Source: Skeletonema tropicum (lineage: Eukaryota > Bacillariophyta > Thalassiosirophyceae > Thalassiosirales > Thalassiosiraceae). From it: a stretch of DNA of 64,000 nt. This document shows, piece after piece, positions 33,013-43,781 of this stretch. The DNA is taken from positions 930,001 to 994,000 of the forward strand of contig CM074142.1 of the NCBI GenBank assembly GCA_037178625.1. Reading direction: 5' to 3'. The translations under genes were made by a program, and so were the position numbers. Each line of letters starts with the position of its first letter. Positions within the stretch are counted from its first letter, which is position 1. Below the pieces are notes generated by a model. That model saw nothing but the letters and a program-made list of their open reading frames with translations, searched no databases and was not told where the DNA came from.

Positions 33013-33246
33013 TTAGTAGAATTGTATTGTGCACAATTTTACCAATTCAAAGTGTCTTTCTCGTGCTTGACAGTTTCTCTGGATTCTTCGCGGACGTGAC
33101 AAAACTGACATACTCAGCCTCCGCCCGGCGCTTCTTTTCGTTTTTTTGGATTTTGCCACGTGTCGCTTCAACTTCATCAACACGTCATTATGTACAGCTG
33201 AGGTGTTGGTTCTCATTTGTCCGGTGACGCATGCATTTACATTCAT
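33013..33246 (-). CDS. H2 left gene, small basic protein
   Basis: Same 77-residue frame as in H1 (MNVNACVTGQ start, basic centre). The 3' side runs into the family hairpin at about 33021-33046. Unknown function; related to H3 gene A over its first ~30 residues. Confidence 0.4.
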   Translation of the reverse strand: MNVNACVTGQMRTNTSAVHNDVLMKLKRHVAKSKKTKRSAGRRLSMSVLSRPRRIQRNCQARERHFELVKLCTIQFY

Positions 33247-33486
33247 CGATATTGTGTCCCATTTGTGACAAATTCAATTGACAAAAATTAGTCCGAATCG
33301 GTATACTTAATTATTTCTTCATCTATCCGTGTCTGGATTCTTTCTCTGTCTGACAGCGTGTTCCTCCTGCTTCGTTGACAGCAAATCGCTTCCGTCCACA
33401 TCTCGCGGTCGATCTATTATTTTTTCATTGCAATCATAAAGTATTGTGTAAACCTTTCTACTTCTTATCAATCTAAGTACACAATC

Positions 33487-34913
33487 ATGATAATTGGCAA
33501 TACCGATGCGCTGCTGCCGCGACGTCAGCTGTTGGATCTAACACTAATGGCAAGGGTTCTCGTCATTTGATGAGTAAACCTAGCGGCCGTAAGTGGCAGG
33601 CAAGCGCAAGTGCATCAAAGTCGGGCATCATCGACTGTGGCGGAGCTGTCTCATGTTGGACAAGAGCAGGAGACTAATGCCGATGGCGCGACTTCAAATG
33701 TTGGATGTAATGGCAATGGGTTTCGTCGTTTGATGAGTCAACCTTGCGGCCTTGAGCGTGTCGCATGTTCTTCGAAGTCGGCCGATGCTTCGACCTCATC
33801 TACTTTGACGGAGTTGTCTCACACTCACAGCGGACTGAAACGGGGGCATGTTTCGAAGGAGGCTTCAACTTCTAACTGGAAATGGTATGAATATCCTTGG
33901 GCTACCATCCGCACAAACGATCCTATCTTCCGATCCATGGCAACATTTGTTGTTGACGAGAGTGAGAGAAAAAAGCTTGATAGCCTTCCTTTCAAAAACT
34001 ATACATGCAGTCGTCACGCCGCCAAAGCAAAGCAACGAAGCTGGGTCCAAGGCCAAGTTCAAGTACCAATCCAGTGAGTTTTGTTCCGCGGAAAGTTGTT
34101 CTTGTGTTGTGTCTCTAAATACTTTCACAGACTAACACTAACACAACCACAACACAATACATAAAATCGTTCACTGCACAATTTTACCAATTCACCAGCT
34201 TGTCATGTACATGTATCATTGTGCTGCAAAAACACTACTAACTCGTTTTATTTGCATACCGATGCAAATGCATCCTTCCAATTCCAACGTAATGCGCACA
34301 GCACGTGCCCATCCCTCCCTACGAGCAGATTTGCAACAAGGGATGCTGCACCGCATTATTCATGCCATTGCAAATCGCTTACGCCATCACCATTCACCGC
34401 TGTCAAGGACTTGAAGCTGGATTCGACGAAGGAGACCGCTGGAACCGAATGATATTAGATCCGTCAGATGAGTTGTGGGAGATTAGCAAGAACCTTGGGA
34501 CATTGTACGTGGCAACTAGCAGAGGCAAAACACTTGGTTCCAAAGATCAAGCATACCCAACGGACAGTGCCATATACTGGACGGGAAACAGCGTTTCAAC
34601 GAACCGAATTAAAAATTGCAAGAGAAAGCAAAATGGGCAGCTCTGCGAATCATACAAGAAGCGAGCTAAGTGGGTAGAATACTTGGAGGGAAAGGCAGAA
34701 GAGACGAAGACGAGGTATAGCAAGAGAAAGTTGGAAGAAATCACAAAAACAACGTACGCAGCAGCAATGAAGGGCGATTTCATCAAAGACAGGACAGACC
34801 TGACGGCCAGGATTACCAACATCATCACCAATCCAAACAAGAAGTGGAAAGAAGCGAAGAGGGATCACGAGATCCCAAGTGATTACTTCGCAGCGTCTGC
34901 ATCTGGTGATTAG
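33487..34913 (+). pseudogene. H2 right gene: N-module plus helicase C-terminal fragment
   Basis: Same organisation and same early frameshift as H1, but with a longer C-terminus: after RYSKRK it continues LEEITKTTYAAAMKGDFIKD and ends KEAKRDHEIPSDYFAASASG. The helicase fragment (about 34305-34913) has the AITIHRCQG and YVATSRGK motifs. An intron-like stretch with the hairpin (34164-34190) separates it from the N-module. The ATPase motifs are missing. Confidence 0.5.
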
Positions 34914-37282
34914 TAAAATGGATCGCTGCACGATTCTACAAAAAAAGAAAATTTCTCACGACGATGAATACATCGACTAAATCCAGAGTCCGTCTGCATC
35001 AGGTCATTACATTAGTAAAATTGATCACTGCACAATTCTGCAAAAAAGACCATTTCTTACGTTGAAGAAATACAACAACTAAATCGACTAAAACCTGTGC
35101 AAAACCTGTATTTCTTTCTCGTAAAGACGGATTTAGACGCCAAAAAAGCGCATTTAGTACATTGAATTTCTCGCTTTCAACAGGTACTTCTCGCTTTCTA
35201 CGTAGGAAACCATTCAGATCCTACGCTGGTAGGCTCTACTGAGGACTCTACGTGTCCCAACAGTAAACCTTCTCACTAAAATGCACATATGCTGATTCCT
35301 AGCTAGAACTCTGTAGAATAATTTGGCTGAAAAAATCTGAATTTCCCACCTGTAATAGAAGGGCACCTGCGGCCCCCTATTACGCTGCTCTGCACTCCAT
35401 GAACGGGGGCCCCGAGGGCCGATGAATTGAAGAAGATATTGTACCGTGCATCTGCATCATCATCCTCGTCGTCATTCTCGTCGTCCTCCTCTGAACCCGC
35501 ATTCTCATTCTCACGGAGTTTCTTGATTGCGTCTAATGCTGCCTCTGCAAGCAGCAATGGTGTCTCGGACGAATCTTTGATATGCTTTTTACATTGATCC
35601 AATAACCAATACGCATTGTCGTGCCGTGAGTAAGGCTTGGATGCAGCTTTCTGAACCCTAAAGTATGGCGCCACATTCGGTTGTCGCAACTTATTGCCTG
35701 CAAGCTTCTTCTCCAACTTTTTCGCTTCGAAAAGGCGACACTTTGACAAGAAAATGTTTGACAAATCACTTAAATCCTGCGCAAAGTCCTCACCAAAGAC
35801 CTCAGCAAAGATTTCTTCCTCAAATCCGTCAACTTCGATGGAAAGTTGCTTCACTTGTGCTGCCATTTCCCTAAGTCGTTCTGCTTTAGGAGGCACTTTT
35901 GGCGCTTGCTGATCCTCTACCTCGCCTTCGGCGTCATCAATCTCATCATCCTCGTTCTGCAAATCAAGCAACAAATCACAGTCCTCCAGAAGTTCTGAAA
36001 CTTCTTCCCTCTGCAACTCTCTGCAGTAATCATTCTCCTCCATATTCATCCAATCACGCATCATCTTCTGGGCATCTTCTGGTGGTGTACTCTTCATGGT
36101 CATTACTAGTTCGTTAATCATGACATCGTAGTCCGACATGTTGTCCAGACAACGTTGCCGATCGTTGTTGTCTTTGGCAAACTGGTTCGCCAACTCGTAG
36201 AGTCGTTCCATTTCAGCATCATCGCCATCAGAAGTCTCACTATCATCTCCAGCCGCTGCAACGACTTCTGGCTCCATATTGACATCACCATCCGCATCAG
36301 TAGTCGTGGCAGCATCAGCAACTGCTTCACTATCGACACTATCGTTTCCAGGAGCGATCGCAGATAAACTAGTGATATCGTCTCGACCAATCAGTTGAGA
36401 CTTAATCCAACACTTCTTAACAGCCTCTGGCTTCACTTCTTCCCAAACCTTATAAAGGATATCCATTGCATCTCGTAAGTGAGGATGGTGTCCCTCATCC
36501 AAGCCCTTGGTTCCAGCAGCCATTCCCTTTGCCTGACTGCGTCGATGTTCTCGATCGTCGAATGTTTGCAACATGATCAACAAAAGCTGTGTGCGGTAGT
36601 TCTTTTTCAACATCGCAATGACGCCGGCGTCCATAGGCTGGAACATGGAAGTGCAATTCGGGGGCAAGAAGACGACTGTCACTTGTCCTTCGGGATCGAT
36701 CAACTCATCACCGTGTGGTCCACAGTTGTCTAAAATGAGAAGCACTTTCTTCGTTGTTCTCCTCCTAATGTGATGAAGGAACATTCTCCACCACTTGTGG
36801 AAGGTAACAGTGTCAGACCAAGCTCTGCGTTGACTATAGTACGTGAGTTTCTTCTGGCGTCGGAGAAAGCACCGAGGCTCTTTGGATTTGCCAATCATTG
36901 CGAGTGGCACCTTGTCCGAACCATCAGCATTTGTGCAAACATAGACAGTAACACGATCTTTTGCCTTCATCAATTTATTTCCACGAGCATTCTTGTAATC
37001 TTCCTTCTTGAGGTAGGAGCGGTTCGGGAGGCACTTGAAGAAGAGACCAGTCTCGTCCATGTTATAGACATGATCAAGGTCATACTCAGCAATAAACAGG
37101 GGCGCGCAGAATGTAGCGAGTGTGGTGGTGAGGTGGTGCCTGTGGCGGCGGGTTCAGCGCGGGCCCTCGGGGCCTGTCGAGCATCGACTCAGGTGTAGTA
37201 TGCCATTGTTCTTTGGTTTTATTGTCTTTTTACAACGGAATCCGGCTATAAAGTTGCTCTGCAATGACGTGGTCTATAATTG

Positions 37283-37312
37283 TTAAAATCGTGCTGTGCA
37301 CCATTTTACTAA
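37283..37312. repeat. Family hairpin 3' of gene A
   Basis: TTAAAATCGTGCTGTGCACC followed by ATTTTACTA: an imperfect palindrome of the AAAATCGT...ACNATTTT type. It lies ~140 bp after the gene A stop, in the position corresponding to 30226-30250 in H1. Confidence 0.6.
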
Positions 37313-37448
37313 TTGGTTTATTATTCTGCAGTCATTCATCGTCTGATCTGTTTCCTGGTGTCGGTGTAGCTGTTTAGTTGCGTCTAGTTATCATAGTTGA
37401 GCAACTCTTCCAATGTCAGCTCACCCACGTGTTACTACCGCTTCATCA

Positions 37449-37811
37449 TTAGCTCTTATTTGGTCTATTCCACTTTGGTGTCGGCATGAGGTAGTTCACT
37501 TCCGTATATAGTATTGAGCCTGGTACCATTGTGTTCGTACTGTCGGTCACACTTTCCTCTATCAGCGCAGCGTAATTTGTTCTATGTTTCCCAATATCTT
37601 TTATGTAGCTTGTTATTTTGGATTCTAATGAGTCGTTCTCTTCTGATTGTGCACCTGCGATGAATCTGTCTACTGCTTGTTTCGCTCTCTCAATGCTTCC
37701 CTCGCTTAGTTGCAGCAGTCTAGTTGCAATACCATTTGCTCTGTCGTTGTTTTCCAGTTTTATGTGTTCACGTATAATCTTCACATCGTTCTGTGTCACT
37801 GTGTTTGACAT
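37449..37811 (-). CDS. H3 gene A, 120-residue unknown protein
   Basis: Starts MSNTVTQNDVKIIREHIKLE and is helical and charged (RAKQAVDRFIAGAQSEENDS), ending in three stops in a row (TAA TGA TGA). The first ~20 residues resemble the small basic protein at the left of H1, H2 and H4. No known domain recognised. It diverges from gene B, with ~150 bp between the starts. Confidence 0.55.
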   Translation of the reverse strand: MSNTVTQNDVKIIREHIKLENNDRANGIATRLLQLSEGSIERAKQAVDRFIAGAQSEENDSLESKITSYIKDIGKHRTNYAALIEESVTDSTNTMVPGSILYTEVNYLMPTPKWNRPNKS

Positions 37812-37960
37812 TTTATTAGTCCACTATAGTAGTGCTAGTATCGATGTGTGTTATCTGCGCCATTAATGATTGGCATCAGTTGTTTCATTTGCTTGCTGGG
37901 TAACTGTCGCCAATTTCTCCCTATCACGAATTTCTTGCTTTCGTCGCCAAACTGTTACAC

Positions 37961-38917
37961 ATGACTAATGATTTTATTCTATTACACATGTCTACTCAAG
38001 TACATTGCTTTGAGCTCTTCATCACTCTGATTCTTCATCTTTCAATGGTGTGTATTCGGTCGAGGGACGTTCGTTTATGTCGTGTTGCCGTGAATCGCCC
38101 TATACCAAGGTCTAATGTCTTGGCCTTGTTTGATAATTACAGTGCATCTTTTTGTGAGTTTCTTGGTTGTAGTAGTAGCTCTTGTATATCGGTGGACGTC
38201 TTGGACAAATCTATCGTCTCCCAGTTGTTCGGTTCAGATCAACGCTCTCTTGCATCTTTTCGGCGAGTCGGCGGAGTTTTGCTGCGTTCGACTTTGGCTA
38301 GTAAGTTTTTGAGCAAACGTGATGTTCTGTTCGATTTATCAATATGGCATTTTTGGGATGTGGTCGTCATGCAATCTGGGTGGTCTTTATTGGACATCTC
38401 AGAGCTCAACGCTTTTTTGAGCTGCTCCGACTTTATCTATTTGGGTTTAGTTCGTTTTCTTCCATCTCAGCTGTGCGCCGAACGGTGTGCTTCAGTCCAT
38501 TCTACCTGCACCTCGCTGATGTGCACTATTCGCTGCGAAAGACTTTTCTCCGTTGACGTTGCTTATGGTCTGTGCTCTGATATCAGCTTGTTGCTTTCAC
38601 AGAAAGCATTTGAAATTATGTCTGACGCAGGGTCAGCAGACAAATTCATTAGCAGGGAGGTTGGCCAACTCAAATACCAATTAGTTCTTCTGGATCAAAT
38701 GATTAAGTGCAAGCGTCCCATATCTCAGTTGTTTATGTTTTGCATGGAGATTAATGCTTTATTGTTGTTTAAGCGTACTCTGTTGCACTGTGATTTTGAC
38801 GTGTTCAATTTCTCTCATATGTCTGACCTTCTTGCTGACGAAGTGTCCAGTGTCGTTCTCCTCAAGCTCTATTCTCTGAAGTTCGACCAGTTATCAGCTG
38901 ATGTTGTTGTTTACTAG
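37961..38917 (+). CDS. H3 gene B, 318-residue unknown protein
   Basis: A long open frame with an ATG, starting MTNDFILLHMSTQVHCFELF. It is rich in Leu, Ser, Val and Cys, with no clear membrane topology. The C-terminal half (QLKYQLVLLDQMIKCKRPIS) looks helical. There is no comparable frame on the opposite strand, and the family hairpin follows 20 bp after the stop (38939-38967), both of which support a real gene. Its composition is unlike genes A, C and D, so it could still be a chance frame. No family recognised. Confidence 0.42.
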   Translation: MTNDFILLHMSTQVHCFELFITLILHLSMVCIRSRDVRLCRVAVNRPIPRSNVLALFDNYSASFCEFLGCSSSSCISVDVLDKSIVSQLFGSDQRSLASFRRVGGVLLRSTLASKFLSKRDVLFDLSIWHFWDVVVMQSGWSLLDISELNAFLSCSDFIYLGLVRFLPSQLCAERCASVHSTCTSLMCTIRCERLFSVDVAYGLCSDISLLLSQKAFEIMSDAGSADKFISREVGQLKYQLVLLDQMIKCKRPISQLFMFCMEINALLLFKRTLLHCDFDVFNFSHMSDLLADEVSSVVLLKLYSLKFDQLSADVVVY

Positions 38918-38938
38918 TTTGATTCAAGTTGTACAAAT

Positions 38939-38967
38939 TTGTATAATCGTGCATTGCACGCTTTTAC
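38939..38967. repeat. Family hairpin between convergent genes B and C
   Basis: TATAATCGTGCATTGCACGC then TTTTACA: the palindrome sits just after the gene B stop and ~155 bp from the gene C end. Position suggests a transcription or 3'-end signal. Confidence 0.6.
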
Positions 38968-39121
38968 AAATGCTGCGTTGTTCTACAGTTAAGTCGTCTC
39001 ATAGTTATATATATATTGATTTACTTTAGCCTGGTGTTTGTCATTGGTCAAGCTCTCTTTTTCGGCGCTATTCGCTTTATTTCTCTTCTCGTTGTACTGC
39101 TCCCCATTTCCCCTATTGTTG

Positions 39122-42100
39122 TTAATTCTTTGGCACCATCCATTTGTACGCTGTGTTCTTGGTTGTGTATCTACTGCCGTCTTCTGTCGGTTCTCCGTAG
39201 ATGTAGATAGTTTTGTACGGGTCGACATCTCCTTCAGTCACCTTGTACTCTTCAGTGACCAATTTCTCTCCTTTTCGCGTCACAAAAACGATCGACCTTT
39301 TCATATCTTGCTTAATCTGATCAATAGCTGTCCTCAAATCTTCGTCATCCAAGTCCTTCTCCCACTTCACCCATGTCTCATGCTCCGCTGAGTTCAATTT
39401 CCTTTTTAAGTTGATCTTGTTCTTGTCATTCTTCTCTCTCCATTTCACGTTTCGCCACGCCGAGTAGATAACCTCAAAGAATCCAGTTTCATCATATGGC
39501 TTCCCCACATCAAATCCGTCAACTCCTTCGAATGTTGTTTCTAACGTGGCATGGACATCGTCTTCTGCAATCAGCTTATTAATTGCATGTTCCGAATTCA
39601 CATAATCTTGGATGATAGGCAAAACGGCTCTTGTAATCTTTTCCTTCAATGATTGAGCCAATACACCACCTCCAACTTTCTCCACTGCTTCTGAGAGTCT
39701 AGATAACAATTCCTCCTTGTTTTCTAATCCGTCGCGTGTGTACTGTGTCGTATTACCTGACCGTTGCGTCACGATCGTTTTGTCTGCACAAGAATCAGTA
39801 CGTTGCTTCTTTGCATTGCTCTCCTCCGTATCAGTTGTTGCTCCCTTGTTGCCACTTCCTGGTTTCTCATTCTTCTTTTCGTTGCTGTCATCTTTCTTTC
39901 TTTTCTTTTTCTTGCTAGATGAGTCTTCCTGTGAAGGTTTCTTTTGAATTGTGTACGTCTGGATGAGCTTCGATTGAATAGACGCACCTCCACTGAACAA
40001 TTTTCCGAGATGTCTTAGCGTTGAAACGGATCCTGTTAGCTCAAATTCGTTTGGTGACTCAATTCTCGAGACGGTTCGTGCACCATCAATCACTGCAACT
40101 TTCAGAGTTGGTCGTCGTTGTGAAACGCGAGTTTGCGTAGAAATAGGCTTTGAGCTTTACAGCGTCGTTGTCTGCTTCGTCCACTGCTCGCAATACATTC
40201 CAACAGAAGATATAGATAATGGCCTCAACTGGTGTCATATCGCCAGCCGCTGTTACGATTTTAAGCACATCTCTTCCCTTTGTCAGTTGTCTGGACTTTC
40301 TTCCACCTTTTCCGTCACTCGACTCATTTACAACTCTGGCGGCTTCAACTACGTCTTTCGCCAGTTGTTGACTATCGACACTTGAGGTCTGCTCACTGTT
40401 GTTCCATTCGATCAAAAAGTTCCTGATAGGGTCACCGACAAAATCCTTATTTTCAGAGCTTAATAGTTCCTCACTAACTCTTTTGCCCGCTCCGAGCAAA
40501 GCAATAAGACGCATGTACTCTTGTACTAGATGCATTTGCACCATGTAGGTGAGTGCTCCTTTAGACACAGTTCGCTCTACACCGCCTTCTGATTCCGTCA
40601 ATTTGCTCAGGACATCTGCTATTTCCTTTGATGCAACACTAATCAACGCGAAACATTTCGCTTGATTACAGAGAAGCGAAACTTGTTAGTCGAAATACAA
40701 CGAGCAAAAATGTAGAAATGAGATGGTACAAGTCATTTCGAGTCTTACCAATTCTCAAGTTCAACTCATTCGCACTCTCCTCAGTTTGTGCCATGATGCT
40801 GAAAGCGTCGAAAGTTTTCTCCAGTAAGTCGGATGAGTCGCACAGTTTGGCTGATTCGATTATGTACACAAGCGCCAACGAACTAGTAACCATGATCCCT
40901 TCAGATGTAGCGGAGAAAAGTGCAGGCGTGTCGTTGTAATGTCCATCATCATCCTTCTTTGGACCATCAACACTTGGGATTGCTGGTCTTGGCGCACAAA
41001 TACCGCCTGCGATCATTGCTCCGATCTGCTTTACCGTCAGTACTTGCTTTCCGCCAGTTCCGCCAGCTCCCTGCATTGCTAGCATGAGTGGTAACATGAT
41101 TCTCTTGTTGATTTCAATAATGTTCGCCTTGTTTCCTGCATATCCGAAATTTCTCAACGTCAAATTGACAGGCAGTTTGACTGTCTCATTTTGTCCTCTT
41201 CCAACTGCCAACTGTACTTCTTTTTGCAATTGCGCGTAGTTTTCAATTGGATTGGTGTAGTAATCAACGAACGGTGGTAGGCTGTTGCTTGGATCATCTT
41301 GAAACTCTTTCACATTTTTTTTCGCTCGCGCTTTAACACCTGCAATCTTTACTTCTTTGCTTTGATAGACCAACACACTGTCTCTACCAATGGCATTAGT
41401 AATATCTTCCGCACGGTCTCTCACCACACCATCATGCTTACAGACATTTCGGTACTTATTCGCTAACGTTGAATTGATCTTCTTCGAGCTCATTTCCACG
41501 CTTCTCTCATGTAGTAGCTTCTCTGACAGTGCACTCGCTGTGAAAGTTTTGGTAGCGGTCTTCTTCGCCACAGTAATGTGTACATCTAAGAGGTGGCTCA
41601 AAATTGCTGTAGATCTTTCATCTTTGTCGGAACTGTTCAATCTAGCAAAAGCCTCTTCCATGACGTCCTCATTTCCATTCTCGTTCTCTTCCCTTCCTAT
41701 GAATGATGTTGTTAGGAACGTCTCATCACCTGGACTGCTTGGTTTGAACACTGAATCTCTCTCTACCTTGCATCGCAACAGCGCTGCCAATAATACTAAC
41801 AGGCGGTGATTGCCTTCAACTGCTGTCACGTAGAATCTCAATGCTGAAGTGAACGCAGTATGGAAATGTCCAAACCCCACGGCTCCATCTTCTTTTGCTA
41901 GTTGGACCTGTTCGTGTGTCTCATCCATCCATCCATACTTTCTTGCAATGTTCAATAGCTTATTTTGACCTTTCACAGTCGTAACGTTAGCAGTCAATGC
42001 ATCTGTTACTTCGCTTCTTGCTGCTTTATCAGCTTCATCATCGCTATTCAGTACCTCTACTAGTCGTTGCAGCACGTCCAAAGCCGTGAAAGGCAATCCA

Positions 42101-43147
42101 TAAGCCACATCAGCCGCTCCACTGCTGGTTGCATTCAAAGACATTTTCATTGCATCGACTGGGATTGTCTTTTCCTTTCATGTACGAGGAGTAGCAACAA
42201 TCAAGTGTGAGTTTTGAGTCCAGCAATCGATCCATGAATCATTATTTATAAAATTGCACACTGATCGATTTTGCAAATTGTGCAGCTTCAATCAAACGTG
42301 ACTTCAGCAATGGATCCATGTATCGATATTCACAAAATTGCACACTGAACGATTTTGTATCATACCAACTTACCTGTTCTTCTAAATCACCGCTATTAGC
42401 CAATGGCTTTTTACTCAAGTGGAGATGCATTTGCGAGTCGTTAAGTGCATTGTAATTGCCCGATTTACCTCGTGATGCCAATGTCAGAAGCCCGTTGAGC
42501 TTGTTCTGATCTGGTACCGCTTGATTCACATTCTCCGCTACTAATTTGCCTTTCTTGCTGACCCAAGCTAAACAAGCAAGGACGGTAGGACTCAATTTCA
42601 CTGTCGAGCCGGGATTAGTTTCTGTGATGTAGTTCTCAGCTCGATCTCCACCGGTGTTCACATCCATTGTCGTGTCGGTATGACTCAATTTCACTGTCGA
42701 GCTGGGATTAGTTGCCATGTTGTTGTCCTCAGCTCGATCTTCACCGGAGTTCTTCGTTGTCGGTACATCAATTGTCGTGTCTCTCTCAGGGGTGACCATA
42801 TATTCAGTGGTTGTAACTCCGTCGATGGCATCTTGTGATGAGTTTGATGAATTCTTGCCCGGCGTGATGACCTCTTTGCGAGCAGTTGACTTCGTCGCAT
42901 CGTTGGTGCTGTTTGCGTCCGTTGATTTGTTCGCATCGTTGGTGCTGTTTGCGTCCGTAGAGTCAGTGGTTGAATCAGTTCTATCCATACTTGCACAACG
43001 TGAGGTGATCATGCTGTTTTTGTTGCCGTCTTTTTGATGGATGTGTCTATGTACGTTACCAAGTGCTTTGTGGAGATGAGTTGCCTTTTTTGCTGCTTGG
43101 AGCTTATCGATCTTCAACTTCGCTTCTTTTGTTTTCCCCCCTTCCAT
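39122..43147 (-). CDS. H3 gene C, long multi-exon protein of unknown function
   Basis: Exon 1 43147-42374 (MEGGKTKEAKLKIDKLQAAK start), intron 42373-42169 (205 nt, two hairpins), exon 2 42168-40749, intron 40748-40661 (88 nt), exon 3 from 40660. Both introns are GT-AG and keep frame. Exon 3 ends at a TGA at 40086, but a second open frame (+1) overlaps it and continues to 39122 with no ATG, so either a frameshift, an unseen intron or a mutation joins them; about 1250 residues in total. Exon 1 is Thr/Asn/Asp-rich. Exon 2 has AVEGNHRLLVLLAALL, loosely like the GxHR turn of ParB-type folds. The end has a Lys-rich stretch (SSKKKKRKKDDSNEKKNEK). No confident family. Confidence 0.5.
42247..42356. 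repeat. Duplicated hairpin inside gene C intron 1
   Basis: Two hairpins, 42247-42275 (AAAATTGCACACTGATCGAT then TTTG) and 42329-42356 (AAAATTGCACACTGAACGAT then TTTG), stand in an ~82-bp tandem duplication within the intron. Confidence 0.75.
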
Positions 43148-43781
43148 CCCCACATAAATTCGCGTGATTATGGACAATTATGTACAATTTAGCCATCTTT
43201 CATTTGTTACCTTTGGGGTGCATCCCCGTCACCCACTTATTCCACAAGATATAATCCAAGTACGTGTGTATTTTATCCTACCATAGGAACTAGTAATCAG
43301 TTTTTTGAGGCCTACGTCAGCTTCTCCATCTGTTGATCAGGTCAGTGCTAATGCGTCTTCCCAATTTTTTCCCTACTAAACGCCTTATATCTACACTGTT
43401 TCAATTGCCTTATCTGTAATTCGATATTTGATACAAGTCTAGATTGACGCTGTCGATGGGAGCCGACGTGTTTACTTTTGAATATCTGCAGTACTTTCGC
43501 TACGTAGCTGTTCAGTACGTCATTACATACGTGTTGTTGAACGAATCTTGACATAGTTGCTGTTGAAGTGTTGGAAAACTAGATCTTTTGTCGCCAATGT
43601 ATCACACGAAGGAACTCCTTTACTATATGACGTGGTTGCATATTGAAAGCATTGTTCCCTGTCGATTATTTTGCCGGTGCGTTCAACGCTGGTAATGTCA
43701 GTTGCGTCCGTTCGTTCATAAATTCATAAATTTTGCTCTGCATCTTTTACATCATCATAGCTTATTCCGTTCGAATTTATA

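Larger units (their letters stand above)
32769..35422 (+). mobile_element. H-family element H2 (2.65 kb)
   Basis: Inserted near the 3' end of the P2 transposase gene. The empty site in P4 joins GACCAAA to TGAATTG exactly, so there is no target duplication. Ends are TAAACAGGGGCGCG and CCCCGAGGGCCGA. H2 is nearly identical to H4 and to H1 outside the H1 deletion. It carries the basic small gene (33013-33246, minus) and the gene with the helicase fragment (plus). Confidence 0.8.
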
